Under the pieces are notes generated by a model. It was not told the origin of the DNA. It was given only the letters and a program-made list of their open reading frames with translations, and made no database searches. From NCBI RefSeq assembly GCF_004348425.1, contig NZ_SMKK01000071.1, forward strand, positions 1 through 39,831: DNA of 39,831 nucleotides, written 5' to 3'. Shown one piece after another: positions 30,298-39,074 of this stretch. Position 1 is the first letter of the stretch, and every line of letters starts with the position of its first letter. The stretch comes from Actinomadura sp. 7K507. Lineage in GTDB: Bacteria; Actinomycetota; Actinomycetes; Streptosporangiales; Streptosporangiaceae. Position numbers and translations under genes: made by a program.

Positions 30298-31083
30298 ATG
30301 GCACTGACGCTCGATCTGGAGGGCAAGACCGCCGTGGTCACCGGGGGCGTGCGCGGTGTCGGCGCCGGGATCAGCCGCGCGTTCCTGGAGGCGGGCGCCG
30401 ACGTGGTCGCGGTCGCCCGGCGCGATCCGGAGTCGCTGCCCGAGGCGGGCGGCCGGACCGCGAGGTTCGCCTCGCTGGACGCCCGGGACCCGGACGCCGC
30501 GCAGGCGTTCGCCGACGGCCTGGACCGCGTGGACGTGCTCGTCAACAACGCGGGCGGCGGGCCGTTCCTGCCGCTCACCGAAGGCGCACTGCGCACCCAC
30601 GTCAAGATCATCGAACTCAATCTGACCTCGGCGCTGATCATGTCGAGGGTGCTGCAGCCCCGGATGCTGGAGACGGGCGGCGGCTCGGTCGTCAACATCG
30701 GCAGCGTGAGCGGCGTGCGCCCCTCGCCCGGCACCTCCGCCTACGGCGCCGCGAAGGCCGGCCTGCACAGCCTGACGCGGTCCCTGGCCGTCGAGTGGGC
30801 GCCGCACGTCCGGGTCAACACGCTCATCCTCGGCATGATCCGGACCGAGACCGCGCACCTGCACTACGGCGACGAGGAGGGGATCGAGGCGATCGGCCGC
30901 ACCGTCCCCATGGGCCGCCTCGGCACCCCCTACGAGGTCGGCGGCGCCTGCGTCTACCTCGCCTCGGACCTGGCCGCCTACGTCACCGGCACGGAGATGC
31001 TGCTGCACGGCGGGGGAGAGCGCCCCGCCTTCCTGGACGCCGCCACCGTGAACAAGGACGCCAACGAGAAGGAGTCACGATGA
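30298..31083 (+). CDS. SDR-family dehydrogenase, Rv3549c-like
   Basis: A 261-residue classical SDR with cofactor loop VTGGVRGVGAGISRAFLEAGADVVAVARR, LVNNAGGGPF, and an active site of Ser in NIGSVSGVRPSPGTSAYGAAK. The ATG has AGAGGAGG four bases upstream. In M. tuberculosis the KstR2 regulon contains two adjacent SDR genes, Rv3549c and Rv3548c, transcribed away from echA20 exactly as here; the specific reaction of each is not established. It shares the operator at 30249 with echA20 and overlaps the next SDR by an ATGA, so the pair is translationally coupled. Confidence 0.85.
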   Translation: MALTLDLEGKTAVVTGGVRGVGAGISRAFLEAGADVVAVARRDPESLPEAGGRTARFASLDARDPDAAQAFADGLDRVDVLVNNAGGGPFLPLTEGALRTHVKIIELNLTSALIMSRVLQPRMLETGGGSVVNIGSVSGVRPSPGTSAYGAAKAGLHSLTRSLAVEWAPHVRVNTLILGMIRTETAHLHYGDEEGIEAIGRTVPMGRLGTPYEVGGACVYLASDLAAYVTGTEMLLHGGGERPAFLDAATVNKDANEKESR

Positions 31084-31988
31084 TCTGCAAGGACCGCGTC
31101 GTCGCAGTCACCGGGGCCGGACGCGGGCTCGGCCGCGCGCACGCGCTGGAGTTCGCCCGCCAGGGCGCCCTCGTCGTCGTGAACGACCTGGGCGTCGCGC
31201 GGGACGGCACCGGCGACGCCGCCGAGGGCCCGGCGCAGGAGGTCGTCCGGGAGATCGAGGCGCTCGGCGGGCAGGCCGTGGCCAGCACCGACGACATCGC
31301 CACCGACGACGGCGCCGCCGCGCTGATCGCCACCGCGACCGGCACGTTCGGGCGGCTGGACACGCTCGTCAACAACGCCGGGTTCCTGCGCGACCGCATG
31401 CTGATCAACCTGGCCGAGGACGAGTGGGACGCCGTCATGCGCGTCCACCTCAAGGGCCACTTCCTGCCGCTCAAGCACGCCGGGCAGTACTGGCGCGCCG
31501 AGAGCAAGGCGGGCCGCCCGGTGGACGCGAGGATCGTCAACACCTCCTCCGGCGCGGGGCTGCTCGGCAGCGTCGGGCAGGGCAACTACTCCGCCGCCAA
31601 GGCCGGCATCGTCGGCCTCACGCTCGTCGCGTCCGCCGAACTCGGCCGGTACGGGGTGAACGTCAACGCGATCGCGCCCGCCGCCCGGACCCGGATGACC
31701 GAGGAGGTCTTCGCGCAGACGATGGCCGCCCCCGCGGAGGGCGAGTTCGACGCCATGGCGCCGGAGAACGTCTCCCCGCTCGTCGCGTGGCTCGGCTCGG
31801 CGGAGTCGCGGGACGTGACCGGCCGGGTCTTCGAGACCGAGGGCGGCAAGATCTGCGTGATGGACGCCTTCCGGCACGGCCCCGCCGCCGACAAGGGCGC
31901 CCGCTGGGATCCCGCCGAGATCGGCGGCGTCGTCAAGGGCCTCCTCGCCGAGGCCCCCGCGCCGGAACCGGTCTACGGCGCCTCCTGA
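31080..31988 (+). CDS. SDR-family dehydrogenase, Rv3548c-like
   Basis: A 302-residue SDR of the longer type related to the dehydrogenase part of peroxisomal multifunctional enzyme. It has VTGAGRGLGRAHALEFARQGALVVVNDLGVARDGTG, LVNNAGFLRDRML, and NTSSGAGLLGSVGQGNYSAAK with Ser, Tyr and Lys. The N-terminal insertion after the NDLG motif and C-terminal extension (GRVFETEGGKICVMDAFRHGP) are typical of this hydroxyacyl-CoA dehydrogenase subgroup. It is the second gene of the plus-strand SDR pair behind the KstR2-type operator, with a strong terminator right after its stop codon. Confidence 0.86.
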   Translation: MICKDRVVAVTGAGRGLGRAHALEFARQGALVVVNDLGVARDGTGDAAEGPAQEVVREIEALGGQAVASTDDIATDDGAAALIATATGTFGRLDTLVNNAGFLRDRMLINLAEDEWDAVMRVHLKGHFLPLKHAGQYWRAESKAGRPVDARIVNTSSGAGLLGSVGQGNYSAAKAGIVGLTLVASAELGRYGVNVNAIAPAARTRMTEEVFAQTMAAPAEGEFDAMAPENVSPLVAWLGSAESRDVTGRVFETEGGKICVMDAFRHGPAADKGARWDPAEIGGVVKGLLAEAPAPEPVYGAS

Positions 31989-31995
31989 TGCGGCG

Positions 31996-32022
31996 GGGGC
32001 CGGCCGCCGGCGTGCCGGCCCC
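31996..32022 (+). terminator. terminator of the SDR pair
   Basis: Perfect 9-bp inverted repeat GGGGCCGGC/GCCGGCCCC with a 9-base loop, seven bases after the stop codon. The next 207 bases hold no gene I can support. Confidence 0.75.
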
Positions 32023-32229
32023 ATAGCCGATTGACCGATGCGGACCGCGCTGGTCCGGGACGTGGGAATGCCGTCGCCCGTGGACGCGTTGTGGCCGGGG
32101 CCGCCGCCGGAAAACCGATCGCCCCGGCGGGCGCCGTCCGGCTACCGTGCTGTGGTTCGCGATGGCGGCGCCCGGTGAGCCCCGCGGGGGCGGGGGCGCG
32201 ACGCCCGCGGCCTATCCTGGTCAACGGTT

Positions 32230-35200
32230 ATGAGGACGCCTGTGAGATCGCCGCTCGCCGACCTGCGTGCGCGCCTGCCCGAGCTGATGCTGCGCGACCA
32301 GCACCGGCTGCGCCGCCGGATCGACGGCGCGCAGAAGACGCGCGACGCCGGGCGGCGCGCCAAGGCCGCCGGGGAGATCGCCGCCGACATCGAGGCCGCG
32401 GAGCGGCGGGTGGAGCGGCGGCGCCGCGCCGTGCCCGCGATCACCTATCCGGCGCAGCTTCCGGTCTCGCAGAAGAAGGACGACATCCTCGCCGCGATCC
32501 GCGATCACCAGGTCGTGATCGTGGCGGGCGAGACGGGCTCCGGCAAGACCACCCAGATCCCCAAGATCTGCCTTGAGCTGGGCCGGGGCGTGCTCGGCTC
32601 GATCGGCCACACCCAGCCGCGGCGGCTGGCCGCCCGCACGGTCGGCGACCGCATCGCCGAGGAGCTCGGCACCGAGCTCGGCGAGACCGTCGGCTACAAG
32701 GTCCGCTTCACGGACCGCTCCAGCGACGACACGCTCGTCAAGCTGATGACCGACGGCATCCTGCTCGCCGAGATCCAGGCCGACCGGCTGCTCCGCCAGT
32801 ACGACACGCTGATCATCGACGAGGCGCACGAGCGCAGCCTGAACATCGACTTCCTGCTCGGCTACATCAGGGAGATCCTGCCGAAGCGCCCCGATCTCAA
32901 GGTGATCATCACCTCGGCGACGATCGACCCCGAGCGGTTCTCCGAGCATTTCCGGGGATTCGGGGGACCGTCCCCCGACGGGCACGGCGCAGGGGCGCCG
33001 ATCGTCGAGGTGTCGGGGCGCACGTACCCGGTGGAGGTCCGGTACCGGCCGGTCACCGACCCCGACGACCCGTCCGCCGACCCCGACCGGGACCAGATCC
33101 AGGCGATCGTGGACGCGGTGGACGAGCTGGGCCGCGAGGCCCCCGGCGACGTACTGGTCTTCCTCAGCGGCGAACGCGAGATCCGCGACACCGCCGACGC
33201 CCTGACCAAGCACTTCACCCGGCAACGCGGGACCACCGAGGTCCTGCCGCTGTACGCGCGGCTGTCCTCGGCGGAGCAGCACCGGGTGTTCCAGCGGCAT
33301 CGCGGGCGGCGCGTGGTCCTGGCGACGAACGTCGCCGAGACGTCGCTGACCGTCCCCGGCATCAAGTACGTCGTGGACCCCGGCACGGCGCGGATATCCC
33401 GCTACAGCCACCGCCTGAAGGTGCAGCGGCTCCCGATCGAGCCGGTCTCGCAGGCGTCGGCGAACCAGCGCAAGGGACGCTGCGGCCGCGTGTCCGAGGG
33501 CGTGTGCATCCGGCTCTACTCGGAGGAGGACTTCGAGTCCCGCCCGGAGTTCACCGACCCGGAGATCCTGCGCACGAACCTCGCGTCGGTCATCCTGCAG
33601 ATGACGGCCCTGGGCCTCGGCGACATCGCCGCGTTCCCGTTCGTGGAGCCGCCGGACCGCCGCAACGTCAAGGCCGGCGTCGACCTGCTCCACGAGCTGG
33701 GCGCCATCGACCCGTCCGAGAAGGACCCCCGCAAGCGGCTCACCCCGCTCGGCCGGCGCCTCGCCCAGCTCCCCGTCGACCCGCGCCTGGCCCGCATGGT
33801 CCTGGAGGCCGACAGGAACGGCTGCGTCCGCGAGGTGCTGGTCATCGCGGCGGCGCTGTCGATCCAGGACCCGCGCGAACGTCCCGCCGAGCAGCAGCAG
33901 GCCGCCGACGAGCGCCACCGCCGTTTCGCCGACCCCACCTCCGACTTCCTGGCGTACCTGAACCTGTGGAACCACCTGCGCGAGCAGCAGCGGGAGCTGT
34001 CGGGCAGCGCGTTCCGCCGCATGTGCAAGAGCGAGTTCCTGCACTTCCTGCGCATCCGTGAATGGCAGGACCTGCACGGCCAGCTCAAACAGGTCGCCAA
34101 GGCCCTCGGCGTCACGCTCAACACCTCCGACGCGCCGCCCGACCGCATCCACGTCTCGCTGCTCGCGGGCCTCCTCTCGCACATCGGGCTCGCCGACACC
34201 GACAAGAAGGACAACAAGCAGCGCCGCGGCCAGGAGTACACCGGAGCCCGCGGCGCGAAGTTCGCCGTGTTCCCGGGGTCGTCGCTGTTCAAGAAGCCGC
34301 CGCGCTGGGTGATGTCGGCCGAGCTTGTCGAGACGACCCGGCTCTGGGGCCGCGTCAACGCCAGGATCGAGCCCGAGTGGATCGAGCCGCTCGCGGAGCA
34401 CCTGGTCAAACGCAACTACAGCGAGCCGCACTGGTCGAAGAAGCAGGCCGCCGTCATGGCGCGCGAGAAGGTCACGCTGTACGGGGTGCCGATCGTCGCC
34501 GACCGCCGCGTCAACTACGGCCGCATCGACCCCGCCCTGTCCCGCGAGCTGTTCATCCGGCACGCACTCGTCGAAGGCGACTGGGAGACCCACCACCGGT
34601 TCTTCCACGACAACCGCGCCCTGCTGGACGAGGTGGAGGAACTGGAGCACCGCGCCCGGCGCCGCGACATCCTCGTCGACGACGAGACCCTCTTCGACTT
34701 CTACGACGAGCGGATCCCGGAGGACGTCGTCTCCGGGCGGCACTTCGACTCCTGGTGGAAGAAGGCGCGCCACTCCGATTCCGACCTGCTCGGCTTCGAG
34801 AAGTCGATGCTCATCAACGAGACGGCCGGCGGCGTCAGCGAGGCCGACTACCCGGACGTGTGGAAGCAGGGCCCGCTGCGCCTGCGCCTCACCTACCAGT
34901 TCGAGCCCGGCGCCGACGCCGACGGGGTGACCGTGCACGTTCCCGTCCAGGTACTGAACCAGGTCCGCCCGGACGGGTTCGAATGGCAGGTCCCCGGCCT
35001 GCGCGCCGAGCTGATCACCGAGCTGATCCGGTCGCTGCCCAAGCAGCTGCGGGTCAACTTCGTCCCGGCGCCCGACTACGCCCGCAAGATCCTCGGCCGC
35101 GTCGCGCCGCGCACCGAGCCGCTCCTGGACGCCCTGGAACGCGAGCTGACCGCGATGACGAGCGTGCCCGTCGCGCGGGAGGCGTGGGACGCGTCCCGGC

Positions 35201-36201
35201 TGCCCTCCCACCTGCACCTCACGTTCCGCGTCGTCGACGACAAGGGCCGCACCCTCGGCGAGGGCACCGACCTGGACGAGCTGAAACGCCGCCTCGCGGG
35301 CAAGGTGCGCGGGACGCTGTCCAGGGCGGCTTCCACCATCGAGCGCACCGGCCTCACCGAGTGGACGATCGGGGAGCTGCCCCGCACCTACGAGCGCAAC
35401 CAGGCGGGCTACGACGTCAAGGCGTATCCGGCGCTCACCGACGAAGGCGAGAGCGTCGCCGTCCGCATGTACGAGACCGAGGCGGAGCAGCGCCGCGCCA
35501 TGTGGCTGGGCACGCGCCGCCTCGTCCTGCTGAACGCGCCGTCACCCGTGAAGCTCATCCAGGGCCGCCTCACCAACAAGGGCAAGCTCGCGCTCAGCCA
35601 CAACCCGCACGGCTCCGTCGCCGCGCTCTTCGACGACTGCGTCACCGCCGCCGCCGACCGGCTCATCGCCGAGGCCGGCGGCCCCGCCTGGGACGAGGAC
35701 GGCTTCCGCGCGCTGTACGACCGCGTCCGCGCCGACCTGCACGGCGCGACCGAGCAGGTCGTCGGCCTGGTGGAGCGCGTCCTGGCCGAGTCGCACGAGG
35801 TCGACCGGCGCCTGCGCGGCACCACGAGCCTCGCGCTCGTCCCGGCCCTGACCGGCATCCGCGCGAACCTCACGGCGCTGATCCACCCCGGGTTCGTCAC
35901 GGCGACCGGATGCGCACGGCTGCCCGACCTGCCCCGCTACCTGCGCGCCCTGCAGATCAGGCTGGACAAGCTGCCCGAGAACCCCGGCCGTGACCGGATG
36001 CTCGCGCAGCAGGTCGACGTCCTGGCACAGGAGTACGACGCGGCGCTCCGCCGCCTGCACCCGGCCCGCCGGGAGGAGGAGCCCGCGCGGCAGATCCGCT
36101 GGATGCTGGAGGAGCTGCGGGTCAGCCTCTTCGCCCAGCAGCTGGGGACGCGCTTCCCGGTCTCCGACAAGCGCGTCCGCAAGGCCATCGCCCAGCTCTG
36201 A
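32230..36201 (+). CDS. hrpA: HrpA-type DEAH-box RNA helicase
   Basis: A 1323-residue ATP-dependent 3'-5' RNA helicase of full HrpA length. Motifs in order: Walker A GETGSGKT (100-107), TQPRRLAARTV (Ia), DEAH (197-200), SAT (motif III), SGEREIRDTADAL, LATNVAETSLTVPGIKYVVDPG (motif V) and QRKGRCGR (motif VI), then winged-helix and ratchet domains and the HrpA-specific C-terminal DUF3418 half. In E. coli HrpA acts in mRNA processing and rescue of stalled, collided ribosomes. It starts at ATG with no strong Shine-Dalgarno sequence, is transcribed alone, and its end is one base from the convergent zinc-ribbon gene. Confidence 0.95.
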   Translation: MRTPVRSPLADLRARLPELMLRDQHRLRRRIDGAQKTRDAGRRAKAAGEIAADIEAAERRVERRRRAVPAITYPAQLPVSQKKDDILAAIRDHQVVIVAGETGSGKTTQIPKICLELGRGVLGSIGHTQPRRLAARTVGDRIAEELGTELGETVGYKVRFTDRSSDDTLVKLMTDGILLAEIQADRLLRQYDTLIIDEAHERSLNIDFLLGYIREILPKRPDLKVIITSATIDPERFSEHFRGFGGPSPDGHGAGAPIVEVSGRTYPVEVRYRPVTDPDDPSADPDRDQIQAIVDAVDELGREAPGDVLVFLSGEREIRDTADALTKHFTRQRGTTEVLPLYARLSSAEQHRVFQRHRGRRVVLATNVAETSLTVPGIKYVVDPGTARISRYSHRLKVQRLPIEPVSQASANQRKGRCGRVSEGVCIRLYSEEDFESRPEFTDPEILRTNLASVILQMTALGLGDIAAFPFVEPPDRRNVKAGVDLLHELGAIDPSEKDPRKRLTPLGRRLAQLPVDPRLARMVLEADRNGCVREVLVIAAALSIQDPRERPAEQQQAADERHRRFADPTSDFLAYLNLWNHLREQQRELSGSAFRRMCKSEFLHFLRIREWQDLHGQLKQVAKALGVTLNTSDAPPDRIHVSLLAGLLSHIGLADTDKKDNKQRRGQEYTGARGAKFAVFPGSSLFKKPPRWVMSAELVETTRLWGRVNARIEPEWIEPLAEHLVKRNYSEPHWSKKQAAVMAREKVTLYGVPIVADRRVNYGRIDPALSRELFIRHALVEGDWETHHRFFHDNRALLDEVEELEHRARRRDILVDDETLFDFYDERIPEDVVSGRHFDSWWKKARHSDSDLLGFEKSMLINETAGGVSEADYPDVWKQGPLRLRLTYQFEPGADADGVTVHVPVQVLNQVRPDGFEWQVPGLRAELITELIRSLPKQLRVNFVPAPDYARKILGRVAPRTEPLLDALERELTAMTSVPVAREAWDASRLPSHLHLTFRVVDDKGRTLGEGTDLDELKRRLAGKVRGTLSRAASTIERTGLTEWTIGELPRTYERNQAGYDVKAYPALTDEGESVAVRMYETEAEQRRAMWLGTRRLVLLNAPSPVKLIQGRLTNKGKLALSHNPHGSVAALFDDCVTAAADRLIAEAGGPAWDEDGFRALYDRVRADLHGATEQVVGLVERVLAESHEVDRRLRGTTSLALVPALTGIRANLTALIHPGFVTATGCARLPDLPRYLRALQIRLDKLPENPGRDRMLAQQVDVLAQEYDAALRRLHPARREEEPARQIRWMLEELRVSLFAQQLGTRFPVSDKRVRKAIAQL

Positions 36202-36202
36202 G

Positions 36203-36427
36203 TCAGTTCGCGTCGTAGGCGAACAGCTCCAGGTGGGTGCACTGGGTGCACCGGAACGCGTGCACCTCCAGCCGCGGCCGCCCGAACAGCTTCGCGCCCC
36301 CGAGGAGCCCCCGCTCCAGCGGGCCGGAGACCCAGCGGGCGAACCCCTTGGCGGACTGGCCGGAGTCCTCGACGAACCCCTGCTGAAGTTTCGTGCTCCC
36401 GCACAGCGTGCACCTGAGTTCCGTCAT
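36203..36427 (-). CDS. small zinc-ribbon protein
   Basis: A 74-residue protein with two CxxC pairs: CTLC near the N-terminus and CTQC near the C-terminus, giving a Zn-ribbon fold. Between them is a segment rich in Gly and basic residues (SAKGFARWVSGPLERGLLGGAKLFGRPR). The start ATG at 36427 gives MTELRCTLC; a longer frame begins further upstream at 36490 but lacks conserved features and would overlap the divergent peptidase gene. It resembles small uncharacterised actinomycete zinc-ribbon proteins; no function is known to me. It is convergent with hrpA and divergent from the proline iminopeptidase gene. Confidence 0.75.
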   Translation of the reverse strand: MTELRCTLCGSTKLQQGFVEDSGQSAKGFARWVSGPLERGLLGGAKLFGRPRLEVHAFRCTQCTHLELFAYDAN

Positions 36428-36471
36428 CCGGGGGATGATAGGCGCGTACGAAGCATGATCGTCCATCGGGT

Positions 36472-37440
36472 ATGTCTGATCGCATGGCATTGCGGGAGTT
36501 CTATCCGCCGGTCGAGCCGTACGCCTCCGGGCTGCTCGACGTCGGCGACGGCAACCGGATCTACTGGGAGACCTGCGGGAACCCGGACGGCAAGCCCGCG
36601 GTGTTCCTGCACGGCGGCCCCGGCGGCGGGCTGCTGCCCGACTTCCGCCGCTTCTTCGACCCGTCCGCCTACCGGATCGTGCTGTTCGACCAGCGCAACT
36701 GCGGGAAGAGCGTCCCGCACGCCGCCGACCCGGAAGTGTCGCTGGAGCACAACACCACGCCCCACCTGGTGGCCGACATGGAACGGCTGCGCGAGCACCT
36801 GTCCGTCGGCCGGTGGCTCGTGTTCGGCGGGAGCTGGGGGAGCACCCTCGCCCTCGCCTACGCTCAGGCGCACCCGGACCGCGTTTCCGAGATGGTGCTG
36901 CGCGGCGTGTACCTGGTCCGCCCGCCCGACGAGGCGTGGGCGTTCACCCCGACGGGCGCGGCGCACATCTTCCCCGCCGAGTGGGCGGAGTTCCGCGACG
37001 CGATCCCGCCCGCGGAGCAGGACGACCTGCTCGCCGCGTACGGCCGCCGCATCGGCGACCCGGACCCGGCCGTCCACCTCCCGGCTGCCAGGGCGTGGAT
37101 CGGCTGGGAAATCGCCGCCAACACGCTCCTGCCCGTACCGCCGCCGGACCTGGGCGAATCCATCGTCCTGGCGTTCGCCCGGATCACGCACCATTACATC
37201 TCCCGTGGCGGCTTCCTCCCCGACGAGGGGCTGCTCGCGGGCGTCGGCCGCATCCGGCACATCCCCGCCGTGATCGTGAACGGCCGCTACGACATGAAGA
37301 CTCCGCCAGGCCAGGCGTGGGATCTTCATCGCGCCTGGCCCGAAGCGGAGTTCCACATCGTGGAGGACGCCGGCCACGGCGGCTCCGAACCCGGCACCCG
37401 GCACCGCCTCATCGAGGCGACCGACCGCTTCGCCCGCTGA
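36472..37440 (+). CDS. proline iminopeptidase (alpha/beta hydrolase, S33)
   Basis: A 322-residue alpha/beta hydrolase of peptidase family S33. It opens with REFYPPVEPYASGLLDVGDGNRIYWETCGNPDGKPAVFLHGGPGGG (oxyanion HGGP), has FDQRNCGKS and the nucleophile elbow GGSWGSTLAL with Ser121, and NGRYDMKTPP and DAGHGG that hold the catalytic Asp and His. The enzyme removes N-terminal proline from peptides in the cytoplasm. Start is ATG 36472, the family length supports it; ATG 36484 is possible. The gene is divergent from the zinc-ribbon gene with only 44 bases between. Confidence 0.92.
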   Translation: MSDRMALREFYPPVEPYASGLLDVGDGNRIYWETCGNPDGKPAVFLHGGPGGGLLPDFRRFFDPSAYRIVLFDQRNCGKSVPHAADPEVSLEHNTTPHLVADMERLREHLSVGRWLVFGGSWGSTLALAYAQAHPDRVSEMVLRGVYLVRPPDEAWAFTPTGAAHIFPAEWAEFRDAIPPAEQDDLLAAYGRRIGDPDPAVHLPAARAWIGWEIAANTLLPVPPPDLGESIVLAFARITHHYISRGGFLPDEGLLAGVGRIRHIPAVIVNGRYDMKTPPGQAWDLHRAWPEAEFHIVEDAGHGGSEPGTRHRLIEATDRFAR

Positions 37441-37514
37441 CCGGCACGTGGGCACCCCCACAACTACCACCCAAGTCACTGCAGCAACGGGGATCAGTGC
37501 GTAAGGTTCATTCC

Positions 37515-39023
37515 ATGCCTAACAGCGAAGAGCGCGACAATAGCGGCCGCGAGGGGCTGGCCGCGGCTCCCCCGGGGGGCGCGGTCTCCGAAGGCGCGGG
37601 GGACGGGGGTGCCGCCGAGACGGCGGTCGCCCGGATCGGCGACCCGGTCACGGTGTGGCCGTGCGCCAACTGCGGGCGTCCCGTCCCGCAGCCCGTGGGC
37701 GCCGTCCGCTCCGTCCGCCACTGCCAGGACAACGAAGGCGCCTGCGCCCGCGAGTCACGCGACCGCCGCGAGCGCGGCCGGGACGCGCCGGGCCTCACCG
37801 GGCAGGTCGCCTCGGCGTGGGAGATGGTCGAGCGGCTGGAGAAGGCCGCCGACGTGCTCGCCGACTCGCTGACGTCCGAGCTGAGCGTCGCCGGCGTCGA
37901 GCGGCGCGTCGCCGAGGTGCGGGCCGAGGCCGCCCGCGAGCTCGCCGTCGCGCAGAGCGAGCGCGACGCGTCCCAGCGCCGGGCCGAGGAGGCGTGGCAG
38001 GAGTCGACGACCGCCCGGCAGCGCGCCGAGACCGCCGAGCGGGAGGCGTCCGGCGCCCGCGAGGAGGCCAAGGTCGCCACCGCCAAGCGCGACGCCGCGC
38101 AGCAGGCGTGGGAGGAGGCCCACCAGGTCGCGCAGCAGTCGATGACCGCGAAGCTGGCCGCCGAGAGCGAACGCGACCGCGTCGCGGCCCGCGAGACCGA
38201 GCTGCTCGCCGCGCTGGAGAACGCCCGCGCGGAGCTGGTGGCGCTGCACGCCAAGTTGGCCGAGGCCGAGAGCGCCGCCGAGTCCCAGCGCGTCGAGGGC
38301 GCCGTCGCCAAGCAGGGCGCCGAGGACCTCCGCACCGCCATGCGCGACACCGAGGCGCAGCGGCAGCGCGCCATGCAGGCCGCCAGCAAGGCCGAGGCCG
38401 AACGCGCCACCGCGCAGCGCGCCCAGTCCGAGGCGGAGGCCGAGGTCGTGCGCGCCGCCGCGCGTGCGGACGAGGCCGCCAAGGAGCGCGACGCGGCGCA
38501 GGCGCAGGCCCAGGCCGCGACGGCCGAGCGTGACGAGCTCACCGCCAAGGTCGGCGACCAGGCGGTCCAGCTCCGGCAGCTGTCGCAGTCGGTGGCCGAG
38601 CAGCAGGCCGCCCTCACCGCCCTCGCGGAGGAACGCGACGCCGCCCGCGCCGAGGCCGACCGCGCCCGCCGCCAGATCGACCAGTTCACGCACAGCACGC
38701 TGTCGTCCGGCGTCCCGCCCGGCGGCCGGATGCCCGGCGGCGGAACCCCGATGCCGCCCCCGGGGCACCCGCACGGCACGGGACCGCAGCCCGCGGGCCG
38801 GCCGCCCGTCCCGCCGCCGGGCATGCCGCAGCCGGCGCGCAACGGCTCCCCGATGCCGCTCGGCGCGCCCGTCCCGCAGGGGCCGCCCGGCCCGAACACC
38901 GGGAACTCCAACACGGGGAACTCCAACACCGGGAACACGCCGATGCCCGGCGCGGCGCCTCCGAACCACGCCCGCCCGGTCAACGGCGCGGACCGGGAAG
39001 ACCCGCTCTTCACCGGCCCCTGA
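37515..39023 (+). CDS. coiled-coil protein with N-terminal Cys-rich segment
   Basis: About 502 residues from ATG 37515 (AAGG upstream); GTG 37497 in the same frame, after GGGGAT, would add six. Residues about 48-80 hold a putative Zn site (CANCGRPVPQPVG...RHCQDNEGAC). About 95-390 is one long heptad-rich coil of Ala, Glu, Arg, Lys and Gln (RRAEEAWQESTTARQRAETAE and many similar stretches). The C-terminal 110 residues are Pro/Gly-rich with three NTGNS-like repeats. I do not recognise a named family. It looks like a structural or scaffold protein such as polar growth or chromosome-associated coiled-coil proteins of actinomycetes, but it lacks a DivIVA motif. It follows the peptidase by 74 bases. 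Confidence 0.8.
   Translation: MPNSEERDNSGREGLAAAPPGGAVSEGAGDGGAAETAVARIGDPVTVWPCANCGRPVPQPVGAVRSVRHCQDNEGACARESRDRRERGRDAPGLTGQVASAWEMVERLEKAADVLADSLTSELSVAGVERRVAEVRAEAARELAVAQSERDASQRRAEEAWQESTTARQRAETAEREASGAREEAKVATAKRDAAQQAWEEAHQVAQQSMTAKLAAESERDRVAARETELLAALENARAELVALHAKLAEAESAAESQRVEGAVAKQGAEDLRTAMRDTEAQRQRAMQAASKAEAERATAQRAQSEAEAEVVRAAARADEAAKERDAAQAQAQAATAERDELTAKVGDQAVQLRQLSQSVAEQQAALTALAEERDAARAEADRARRQIDQFTHSTLSSGVPPGGRMPGGGTPMPPPGHPHGTGPQPAGRPPVPPPGMPQPARNGSPMPLGAPVPQGPPGPNTGNSNTGNSNTGNTPMPGAAPPNHARPVNGADREDPLFTGP
38895..38939 (+). repeat. 15-bp tandem repeat, three units
   Basis: Three near-perfect copies of AACACCGGGAACTCC, the third ending ACG, encoding N-T-G-N-S/T in the disordered C-terminal tail of the coiled-coil protein. 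It is in frame, so copy-number change would not break the gene. Confidence 0.9.
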
Positions 39024-39031
39024 CGCGCGGA

Positions 39032-39065
39032 CGGCGGCCGCACCGGCCTTCGGGAACGGCCGCCG
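39032..39065. terminator. bidirectional terminator
   Basis: 9-bp stem CGGCGGCCG/CGGCCGCCG with a loop of 16 bases, between the convergent coiled-coil and hotdog-like genes. Confidence 0.65.
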
Positions 39066-39074
39066 GCGTGCCGG

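Noticed and set aside
32221..35217. 998-codon open frame on the minus strand opposite hrpA
   Set aside because: Antisense shadow: low-complexity Val/Gly/Arg/Asp sequence, while the plus strand holds all helicase motifs.
38895..38939. CRISPR-like repeat
   Set aside because: Units are only 15 bp, contiguous without spacers and in frame inside a coding tail.
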